The notes beneath the pieces were generated by a model that did no database searches, was not told the DNA's origin, and was given only the letters and a program-made list of their open reading frames with translations. A stretch of 64,000 bases of DNA, from the NCBI GenBank assembly GCA_033398695.1, contig CM065815.1, positions 98,546,501 to 98,610,500 on the forward strand. Direction: 5' to 3'. The DNA is from Orobanche coerulescens. Lineage: Eukaryota; Streptophyta; Magnoliopsida; Lamiales; Orobanchaceae. The translations under genes and the position numbers were made by a program. Every line of letters begins with the position of its first letter. Position 1 is the stretch's first letter. Positions 56,442 to 64,000 of the stretch are shown here, in pieces.

Positions 56442-57194
56442 ATGACTCTATCATTGACGAATCCTATGTTCGTGGCATTGGAGCAGATGAATTCAGGGGG
56501 TTCATCGGGAAGTAAGGGAACGGGGGTCCATATACCTCAACCCCCGGATCAATCGATTGTGGAACCTTCTAGACCAGTTAGAAAATCCAGGAGATCCAGG
56601 GCGGTATCGTTGACTGTGGGTAGCTTGCCTAGATGCTTTAACTGTAATGTTCAGGGTCATATTTGCGTGAATTGTAAGAAGCCGCCAGTAGCTTGCTATA
56701 ATTGTGGACGCGAGGGACATCGAGAGCAGTACTGTGAGGAAGTATCCAGAACAAATGTGACCATTGAGAGGGCCATTCCTATGATGGAGGCGGGTCCAGA
56801 AAGTAAGAGGCAGAAGACCTCGGGTAACCTTTCCAGAGGTCAGAGAAGTGAGTTTCGTGAGCCTACTACTTTGCATTATCCTTTTGGGAGCACTCCTCAT
56901 TCATTTGTTCAGTCCAAGAATCTTACTCCAGATGTGAGTAAGGTGAGCGATGTGAAGGTGTGTTTCAACTGTAGCCGTGTGGGCCATACTCGGCAGAATT
57001 GTCGCTCGTCGCAGGTTAACTGTTTCAGGTGTGGTCATTTGGGACACCAAGCGGTGCACTGCGAGACCGTCGTTGAGATGATCGGGAACCGGAGACCCGC
57101 TCCTCCCGTGGAGGGCCCGGTGGGCCCCAGTGATGTTACTGCGTGTTGTATTGTGGGTTATGTCTTGTGTGGAGATTTGATATTTCTTGTGTGA
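56442..57194 (+). CDS. G5 zinc-knuckle protein with four CCHC motifs
   Basis: A 250-codon uninterrupted frame has four CCHC knuckles in two pairs: CFNCNVQGHICVNC and CYNCGREGHREQYC at residues about 66-106, then CFNCSRVGHTRQNC and CFRCGHLGHQAVHC at about 178-215. Basic RKSRRSR-type sequence precedes the first pair. CCHC knuckles bind single-stranded nucleic acid (established). Ordinary gypsy Gag has one or two, after a capsid domain, which is absent here. Stop at 57192-57194, then about 60 bp to the polypurine tract. The first Met is not certain. It may be a nucleocapsid-only Gag that cooperates with another element's capsid, or a decayed remnant that happens to stay open. Confidence 0.75.
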   Translation: MTLSLTNPMFVALEQMNSGGSSGSKGTGVHIPQPPDQSIVEPSRPVRKSRRSRAVSLTVGSLPRCFNCNVQGHICVNCKKPPVACYNCGREGHREQYCEEVSRTNVTIERAIPMMEAGPESKRQKTSGNLSRGQRSEFREPTTLHYPFGSTPHSFVQSKNLTPDVSKVSDVKVCFNCSRVGHTRQNCRSSQVNCFRCGHLGHQAVHCETVVEMIGNRRPAPPVEGPVGPSDVTACCIVGYVLCGDLIFLV

Positions 57195-57230
57195 ACCTTT
57201 TTACTTCGTTTGTGTTCTACCTCGTTATTT

Positions 57231-57271
57231 TTTTAAGTTTTGGGACGAAACTTATTTTTAGTGGGGTAGTA
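57231..57271 (+). other. G5 pre-LTR block and polypurine tract
   Basis: AAGTTTTGGGACGAAACTT (an inverted repeat) is followed by AGTGGGGTAGTA and then the LTR. Confidence 0.8.
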
Positions 57272-60197
57272 TGTAATACCCGTATTTTTCAATTCCGTAA
57301 TTTTCGACGCTAGCGACTTGCTTGGGTCCATTGACACATTTTGGACATGTTTTGTTCTGCACTTTTTGCCATTCGAGCGAGTTTTGATATTGATTCGTAT
57401 TAATTGGCATATTATTGCGATCTTTTGGCATTTGGGTTTGATTCTTGTGAATCTCACTCGAAGCTGTTGATTTGATGTTCCTACAAGTTCATTTGACAAT
57501 TTTGGTCGGGTTGTAAACTTCTGAATTTTTGTTCGATCGCGTATCGTGATTTTTCAGACATTTGGGCCGTTTCGTAATTTTCCCAAAGTTTCGGGCATTT
57601 GTTTTCGCATTCGCTATTCCAAACCTTTGGGTCATTGGAATTACATGTTTGTTTTCATTTGTATCGTGAGTGTTGTCCGTTAGCGTTTCGTCGCAAGCTG
57701 TGTGATTGTAGTTTCGTTGAAGAGTTCATTGTTGGGTCGAACTCTTAGCGCACGCTATGCGTGAGTTAGAGCACGCTAACTGGCAGTCTGGAGGCAGTCC
57801 AAGAGCTATTGGACTGGGACTGGGGTCTCGATAGCGCATGCTACTGCTTGTTGTTAGCGCACGTTATCGTCTGTCTTAGCGCACGTTAATTGTCCATATT
57901 AGCGCACACTATCTGGAAGGTGCAAACTGACAAGAAGCCACTAGACTGAATGTATTGGGACATTGTCCCGTTAGCGCACGCTAAATGCATTGTGTAGCGC
58001 ACGCTAACTGCTCCAGTATATATACTAGGACAGCAACCCTTCTATTCATTTCTTTCATTTTCCTCCTTCTTCTGCGACGACTGAGGGGATCCGACTAGGG
58101 TTCGGACTTTTGGTCAATTTTTCTCCATCAAAAGGACTTTTTGAGGGTTGTAGGTGATCATTACATCATCTAATCCGTTGTTCTTCGCCGGATCGAGGTA
58201 TTTTTCTTGATTTCCCTAGAGTTGACTTTTTGAAGAATTGTTCTAGATTTTATTTTCAATCCGCTTTTGATGGTTCAATTGGTATTTTATGATGATGGTG
58301 ATCATATATGGATTGTATATCCATATTCTGGTTTCCTATAATCCGAATCGTGATTCAGTGATCTATTGAAGTCTTGAGTATTTAATGTTCGATTAAATGT
58401 CTCAATGGGTTTTCCCTTCGATTCTTAGATGCATTTTCTGTTGTTTTCAGTTGTTATGCTCGTAGTGACCACGTTGCTATTGTGTCTCTCGTGGAGGATA
58501 TAAGTTTGGGGACTCTCGATCGATCTACGTTCTTCGGGGTTGTTCTTGAGCTAATCATTGAGGCAAGTATTCTTGTCTATACGATTTATATCGTGTGAAT
58601 TGAGGTTGCATATGTAATTGTGTTGGTTTGTGCATTTTTGTTGATTGTGCCTTATGTGAATTATCGTAGTTGTTATGTGGTTATGTGAAGTTAGTGTTGG
58701 TTCATTGCTTGTCATAGAGATATGCCAATAGAGACGTAGTGCCAGGTAGATAGTACACTTAGACATGTGCTATAATGTTTTGGTGATTACCGGGTTGTGT
58801 GGGTTAAGTTGTGTGTTATGAGTTGGGTTAGTTGTAATGGTTGATCGGTTGTTATGCCGTTGATGTGTGGAGATGCGTTTAGGATTGTTAGGTTGTAGTA
58901 TAGCTAGGTCGGTCGTAGCTATGCGTCGGATAATTGGCCATTTCTAGCAAGTGCCTTGGTTATATATATTGTGATTGACTTTCGAGGCTTATGGTTTGCA
59001 ACTGTGAATTGTGGAACGTGTGTGTGTGTGTTGTTGTTCTTCCACCCGGAGCATTCGACGGGGAGTCTGGGGGCCGATACTAAGAGGTATGGCCGTGGAA
59101 GTGGTTTCCCACCTGCGTTCGACGGGGCGTCTGGGGTCCGATACTAAGGGGTACGGTCGCGGGTTACCAGGTGTGGTTTTCATCTTGAGAATTGTGTTGA
59201 TGTTTTCGATAATTGTGATATGTCCGTAATATCACAACATTTTGGTTCTCGATGTTGATGTACATTATATATTGAATTTTGGTACTTGGCTAGAATGGCA
59301 CTAGGATATGTGTCGTAAGTGTTTAGCTCCTTGACTGTGAGGTTTTGGTGTTGGAAAATGAACTTATTATTATTTTCGTGTACTGTGATTTGATGAAGTT
59401 GTGGGTTGAGATTCCAACGGTTGTGTAAAGGTTGTTTTGCGGAAAATGACTTTGGGTTGAGACCCATTCATCTTGAGATGGTTTTGCAACTAAGGACTCG
59501 AGGTCCATATAGATTTCCTATTTATAAAAATGTTTGTTACATGAACGAGATTTGGGCCGAGACCCCATTATTTTCGAATAAGGTTTTATAATCTTGAACT
59601 TGAAGTCCCAAAAGACTTTCTGTCGTTTTCTAAAACTCCCGAGTTTATATATATTATTTTCAAAGACTTGAGTTGTTCCTTAAATATTGAAAACCTCTCG
59701 GGAACTTTTTTCACGACTGTTGTTACTTTAATATAACTGATATTGGCGTGATATATTTTGTATCGATTGAATACTTGTACTAGCCATTCAAATGCTAACC
59801 CCTTAAATGGGGGATATGCGTATCATGCATTTCAGGTGTGCTTAGTTCGTTGGAGCAACCACACGGACGGCATGGAAGAAGAAGAGCCGCGATACTAATC
59901 AAGAGTTAAGAGTCCAATTTGATGTTGTTTTATTGTTGAGTTATCTTCAGTCTTCCGTTGTATGGTATTTTGACCTTTGCATGGGTATTTACAATAATGA
60001 GTTTATTTTTGGTTGATTTAATCGTGAGACCTCATTGGTCAGGGTAATTAATATTTGACCTTATCGGTCTATGTTAGTACATTGTTTGACCTCGGCCGTT
60101 CAAACATTGTTCGTATCGTGGTTGTTAGCCTAGTAGATCCTTATAGAAAAAGGGTCTACGTCGTGTAATATTCCCGGTGGTTTCTGGGGGTGTTACA
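57272..60197 (+). repeat. G5 3' LTR
   Basis: The LTR is 2,926 bp. It matches the 5' LTR with scattered changes and a deletion of the first palindromes (a join near 57745). The array spans 57746-58010, the repeat 59049-59172 and the hairpin 59799-59812. Confidence 0.92.
57746..58010 (+). promoter_or_regulatory. G5 palindrome array, 3' LTR
   Basis: Eight to nine TAGCGCACGCTA-type motifs, fewer than the 5' LTR, again ending beside a TATA box. Confidence 0.8.
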
Positions 60198-60293
60198 TGG
60201 GAGGCCTGGTTACGGCCGTAAGGAGCTTCCGAGTACGGCCGTAAGTGCCGAGTTACGGCCGTAAGGCCCTGTAGGTTACGACCGTAACGGGTT
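60198..60293 (+). repeat. G4 5' LTR, second part
   Basis: G4 LTR sequence resumes with TGGGAGGCCTGGTTACGG and holds four TTACGGCCGTAA-type palindromes. It stops matching the 3' LTR at GGGTTCGGCT, so everything from the TATA box of the 5' LTR to the middle of gag has been deleted. Confidence 0.8.
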
Positions 60294-60413
60294 CGGCTTT
60301 AACATTTGAAATGGCTATAATGTATTTGTATATGTAGTAAAAAATAGAAGATTTCGGATGGCGAGACGGGAAGCAAGTGAATTGGGATTCCTGAAGTTCA
60401 ACCCTCGTATCAG
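60294..60413 (+). other. Junction within G4 after deletion
   Basis: About 120 bp of internal G4 DNA lies between the truncated LTR and the gag remnant. The primer site and 5' gag are gone. Confidence 0.55.
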
Positions 60414-60641
60414 TTGAGCATGGAACCTGCTCGGTTAGATAGAGAATTTAAAAGACCCAGGTCGGTGTCTTTGAGTTCTGGTAGTGCTCCAAGGTGTTTC
60501 AACTGTAATGTTCTCGGCCACGAGCTTGCGAAATGTAAGGCACCGCCGGTGACTTGTTACAACTGTGGACAGGGACACCAAGTCCAGTATTGTGAGAGAG
60601 TGTCTAGTGCGATCGATACTCAAGCTTCAGCACCGGTGTAG
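60414..60641 (+). pseudogene. gag: G4 gag remnant, zinc knuckles
   Basis: A 75-codon frame contains CFNCNVLGHELAKC (complete CCHC) and CYNCGQGHQVQYC, whose Cys-to-His spacing is one residue short, so that knuckle is probably defective. The preceding basic segment (EFKRPRSVSLSSGSAPR) resembles the one in G5. It ends at TAG, followed by the pre-LTR block, so G4 too has no pol near its 3' end. Confidence 0.75.
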
Positions 60642-60710
60642 AGATCGACTCATAGATATCATTGATGTCTGTTGCTCTTGCTTTTAATTAATTTCCGTGC
60701 TATGGTTCGT

Positions 60711-60750
60711 TTTAAGTTTTGGGACGAAACTTGTTTTTAGAGGGGTAGAA
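60711..60750 (+). other. G4 pre-LTR block and polypurine tract
   Basis: AAGTTTTGGGACGAAACTTG is followed by TTTTTAGAGGGGTAGAA and the LTR start at 60751. Confidence 0.8.
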
Positions 60751-61042
60751 TGTAATACCCAAGATTTTTATTTCGGTTACCTTGAACTATTTGTCGTTTG
60801 GTGTTGGTTATTTTATTTCGTTATGACTATGTGTCATACGTTTCTCTGTTATGTACGGTATGATGTATTCCGTTGTAGTGTTCGTCGAGTGAGACTTGTT
60901 ATCGCGTGCGCCTCTTAGTTTTAATGTGTGCTTATGGTGTGGTACATTATGTTTCGTAGTTTGCTCGTTATTATTTTGAATCTTAGACGGTGCGTTAGTG
61001 TGATCGAGACGTTGTCGAGCGCCTGACCGGACTGTCAGAATG

Positions 61043-61219
61043 GTCGAGTTACGACCGTAATTCATTGCCGAGTTGCGGCCATAATGCAACCGCACGTTTT
61101 GGGTAGTGGCCTGGGAGTCCTGGTTACGGCCTTAAGGAGCTGCCGAGTACGGACGTAAGTGCCGAGTTACGGCCTTAAGGCCCTGTAGGTTGCAGCCGTA
61201 ACGGGTTCGGCTATATAAG
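61043..61219 (+). promoter_or_regulatory. G4 palindrome array (TTACGGCCGTAA) and TATA box
   Basis: Palindromes TTACGACCGTAA, TTACGGCCTTAA and relatives, some decayed, lie at about 20-30-bp spacing, then GGCTATATAAGGCC. The TATA box begins about 7-10 nt after the last palindrome. Confidence 0.78.
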
Positions 61220-61680
61220 GCCTGGGCGACGGGTTTTGTCCCATTTTTCCTCTTTCTCCTTCTTCCTTCGCGATTTTCAGCCGGAATTCAAGGGTAGTGA
61301 TCGGAAGCATCCTTGTGCATCATTTTGGGAAGTTTGATTCATGTCTAACATCATCCTCCACTCGAGTTCGTCCAGATCGAAGGTAACTTCTTGTTATCTC
61401 CTAGGGTTGACCTTCGGGATTTCCTTCTTGATTTTGTAGTTCATCTGATTTTTGATGGTTTGGATGGTGTTATCGGGTATGATAAATCATGTTCTACGGA
61501 TTGTATATCCGTATCTCGAATTTGTTTGAGCCCAACCATGATTTTTGTGTTCTAAGGGAGCCTTGAGCATTTAATGTCCGATTAAATGACTCAACGGATT
61601 TTCCTTTGATTCTTGGGTGTGTTTTGCATTGTTTTCGGTTGTTATACTCGTTGTAATGTTATTTTTGTTGTTTTCGCCAG

Positions 61681-61750
61681 GAGGATTGTAGGTGTTCGAG
61701 ATTTATCCGTTGAGTCGTGTTCGTTGGAGTGTTCGGTATCGGTTATCGAG
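61681..61750 (+). other. G4 putative mini-exon
   Basis: A 70-nt segment between TGTTTTCGCCAG and GCAAGTATCTTGC. By eye the large majority of its bases match the G2 segment, including both edges. Confidence 0.55.
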
Positions 61751-62113
61751 GCAAGTATCTTGCTTATATGATTTGTGTCTTGCAAATAGAAGTTACGTGT
61801 TGGGTTTACGATGACTTAGTTTGCCTTTGTGGATATGATTCGTGTGAATTGCTTATTTCGAGTATTGATTGTATCGATGATATATTTGTTTGTTGATGTT
61901 GTGAAATTGTGTTGATGACGTTAACTGTGTTGTTGTGTTGTGCGTGGTTGTTCTTGAATGAGGTACCGTGATGATTATGATAATTGGATCGGATTGATTA
62001 TATACTTGGGTACGTATTGTGGTGTATTGTTGATTGGTTGGACATAATTGTAATAAGGTGTATTGTTTTGTGGTAGTGTCTTGAGATGATCTTTACGTGT
62101 GGTGAAATGAGTG

Positions 62114-62310
62114 TGTGGAACCAGGTACGGCCCGTCGTGACCTCTGGAGTTCGGTACATGATGTGTACGAACAGTGAATATGTGGAACCAAGTACGGTCC
62201 GTCGTGACCTCTGGAGTTCGGTACATGATGTGTACGAACAGTGAATGTGTGGAACCGGGTACGATCCGTCGTGGCCTCCGGGGTTCGTTACTTACAAGTA
62301 CGAACAACGA
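62114..62310 (+). repeat. 67-bp tandem array in the G4 LTR (3 units)
   Basis: Units start at 62114, 62181 and 62248 with TGTGGAACC and contain CCGTCGTGACCTC. The third is more diverged. Confidence 0.9.
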
Positions 62311-62638
62311 TCGAATGGATAATGTTTTGATGTTGGGTCACGGACCCGTGACGATATTTTAGATAATGTAATTTGAAACAAGAACCGGGCTGAGGCCCTA
62401 ATGATTTCGAAAAAGAGTTTTGTACCTTGGACTTGAGGTCCGAGAAAGTTATCTATTTCTTAAATCCCTAAGATGATGAGTTTATTTTCAGATACTTTTT
62501 TGCTTGAATTCGAAATTCTAAAATCTCTCGGGAATGTTTTGATAGTTGATTGTCGTATCTAATTCATGGTTGCTATTTGCTTGTTACATTTCGTATAGTT
62601 TTATACTTGCACTAGCAAAATAGTGGAATTTTACTAAC

Positions 62639-62677
62639 CCCCGAGTAATCGGGGTTGGATGTTTGTTGTGCATCCAG
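62639..62677 (+). other. G4 hairpin and putative acceptor
   Basis: CCCCGAGTAATCGGGG has a 6-bp stem and 4-nt loop, then 22 nt to CCAG|GTACATG. Confidence 0.6.
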
Positions 62678-62692
62678 GTACATGCAGGTTTG

Positions 62693-63424
62693 TTGGCCAC
62701 TAAGTATACTGGATATAGCTTGGAAAGTGTTTTAAACAACAAGCTGTACGGTTTTTAAATCTGAGTGTGTAGCGGAAGTCTTTAATACAGTAAGTTGCTG
62801 AGGATACATCAACTCGATGTGCAGTATATACTTAAATAATCACAGTTAATAAAACAATAAAGGCAGAAGGTAAATAACACAATATTTAAAGTGGTTCGAG
62901 GTAAACCCCTCTACGTCTACTGGTCCTCCACACAGGAGTAAAAAGTTTATTATAATTACTGCGTACACAACTACGTAATTATAACAACACTTAATCAATA
63001 TATCGTTCACACAGATTGATATAAGGATCTTAGCTTTCAAACGTTCACACAGATTGGTTTGAGCTAACACTTGACTGGCTTCTTCACACAGTTCTGAAGC
63101 TTCGTCTTCTTCAATGCAAGTCCATCACACACAGTTCGGGAGTAGCAAGGATTCCTCAGTCCACACAGGGCTGATATGAGTTTGTTCAAAGATAGAACAG
63201 GGTTTGAACAACAGCTATGACTTTCCGGGCTTTAAGCTGATAATGTGTTGTTCAAGGTTTGAGCACTGTATATCTCTTCTATCAGAATAGCAGAAAGCTT
63301 AGGGAGATATGTTTTGATCTGAATATTTCTTGTAAGCTTTTGAACGTTTGTAAGTCGTGAATATTCTGTATATATTCTGTAGACGATCTGTTCATCTTGA
63401 TATTCAAACTCTGGAGATATATAT
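62693..63424. mobile_element. Unidentified repeat inserted in the G4 LTR
   Basis: This segment begins around GCCACTAAGTATACTGG and has no similarity to the G4 relatives. GTGGTTCGAGGTAAACCCC near 62891 and short repeats of CACACAG with GATTGATAT/GATTGGTTT are present. The style resembles the terminal part of an LTR element in the minus orientation, but I cannot place it in a family. No coding domain. Confidence 0.4.
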
Positions 63425-64000
63425 TGTAACACCCCAAACTAGGCGGATATTACAGTGCCGTGGACCCCTGACTGGGACCCACCAGGCGAATGAAAATTAA
63501 TGAATTTAATAATATAATTGTAGTACCGAACCATATTATATCATTAGTTACTCCGATGAGGAGTTTCATTACAACACACCCAAGATAATACAGAATACAT
63601 GTATATTTTATATGAAGATAAAATATACAACACTGAAATGAAATGAATATTCAAACGGAAGTCTGCAGCAGAATAAAGTGAAAACAACATGAGTGAATGA
63701 AAAGGACTGGGCCCCCCTACTAGTATCACTGAGACTCCTCGCCATCAACGTTCTCTTCCCGTGCTTTAGCCTTGCCATGACCTGAAAACAACATCCCCCA
63801 ACGGGGTCAGTTACACAGAACAACAATCCTCAAGAGTTGAAATAAACACATCATGATATATCTTAATTATGAAATGAAGCTGAAGAGAGGAATCATAGTA
63901 CACCCGTAATGGAATGTGCACGTGCACAAGATGAATGTCCGGACACACTCGCCATTGTACCTAATTAGTCTCACGGAGGTACATTACCGTGTGCACAGTC
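63425..64000 (-). repeat. G6: gypsy LTR end (minus), cut by the window edge
   Basis: The + strand starts TGTAACACCCCAAACTAGG followed by ATATTACAGTGCCGTGGACCC, the reverse of the common LTR end (GTGGGTCC...GATATTAC...GTGTTACA) also seen at 27966 in G2. A hairpin CCCCCAACGGGG lies at 63795-63806, with CAG|GTCATGG on the minus strand at about 63783. The rest is outside the window. Confidence 0.75.

Larger units (their letters stand above)
51596..60197 (+). mobile_element. G5: gypsy element with only a zinc-knuckle ORF
   Basis: The element is 8,602 bp. It has a 5' LTR of 3,007 bp, a tRNA-Met primer site, about 2.67 kb of internal DNA and a 3' LTR of 2,926 bp. The internal region keeps a start of gag and zinc knuckles but no capsid domain and no pol. 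It lies inside the G4 LTR: G4 sequence stops at 51595 and resumes at 60198. The target duplication is not exact (AGGG on the left against TGGG on the right; the uninterrupted G4 LTR near 61113 has TGGG). Confidence 0.9.
60751..62692 (+). repeat. G4 3' LTR, truncated
   Basis: It starts TGTAATACCCAAGA. It contains a palindrome array (61043-61205), TATATAAG (61212-61219), a mini-exon (61681-61750), a three-unit 67-bp array (62114-62310) and a hairpin (62639-62654) before CCAG|GTACATGCAGG. Similarity to G2 ends soon after that, near 62692, where another sequence begins. The LTR end is not in the window as a contiguous piece. Confidence 0.85.

Overview
This window is nuclear DNA of a flowering plant, most likely a eudicot. 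It is AT-rich and consists almost entirely of transposable elements inserted into one another. No intact host gene is visible. I cannot name the species. Short names used below: COP1 = copia element at 2060-11338; G1 to G6 = Ty3/gypsy elements. G1 is 17600-27482, G2 is 27966-40180 (minus), G3 is 29298-37777, G4 is 51182 to about 62692, G5 is 51596-60197 and G6 is 63425 to the window end (minus).

Layout. 1-733: the 3' end of a decayed copia element. 816-11506: a LINE fragment (minus) split by COP1, which has matching LTRs and TCTAC target duplications. 11507-13363: an LTR of a related copia element in the opposite orientation. 14850-16251: an inverted-repeat element carrying gene-like DNA. 17600-27482: G1, which has 3.7-kb LTRs and a single gag gene (ACTTA duplications). 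27590-27922: a Stowaway-like MITE with a possible SINE inside it. 27966-40180: G2, split by G3, a chromovirus-type element with gag-pol (ACAAA duplications). 40181-41949: a possible copia LTR fragment and three MITEs. About 42090-46963: a decayed L1-type LINE. 46964-49843: MITEs, microsatellites and one possible host-gene scrap. 49844-51181: a second copy of the first LINE fragment, broken by G4. G4 itself is broken by G5, whose only coding sequence is a CCHC-knuckle protein. 62693-63424: an unidentified repeat. 63425-64000: the end of G6.

The strongest signal is shared by all the gypsy-type LTRs that start TGTAATA and end in GTTACA. Each of the five families with a visible U3 carries an array of a short, CpG-containing palindrome that differs between families (TACGTACGTA, CCGCGG, TAGCGYRCGCTA or TTACGGCCGTAA). 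In three LTRs the array ends 7-15 nt before a TATA box. Downstream, each has a 64-70-nt segment that looks like a mini-exon, followed by an invariant GCAAGT. Then come tandem repeats, a CCCC-loop-GGGG hairpin, and an AG 11-28 nt further on. I read this as a modular promoter plus a spliced leader. That reading is an inference and needs RNA evidence.

Autonomy. Only G3 carries PR-RT-RH-IN domains, and it is riddled with stop codons. G1 has only gag. G5 and what remains of G4 keep only zinc-knuckle coding. These elements probably relied on enzymes supplied by relatives elsewhere in the genome.
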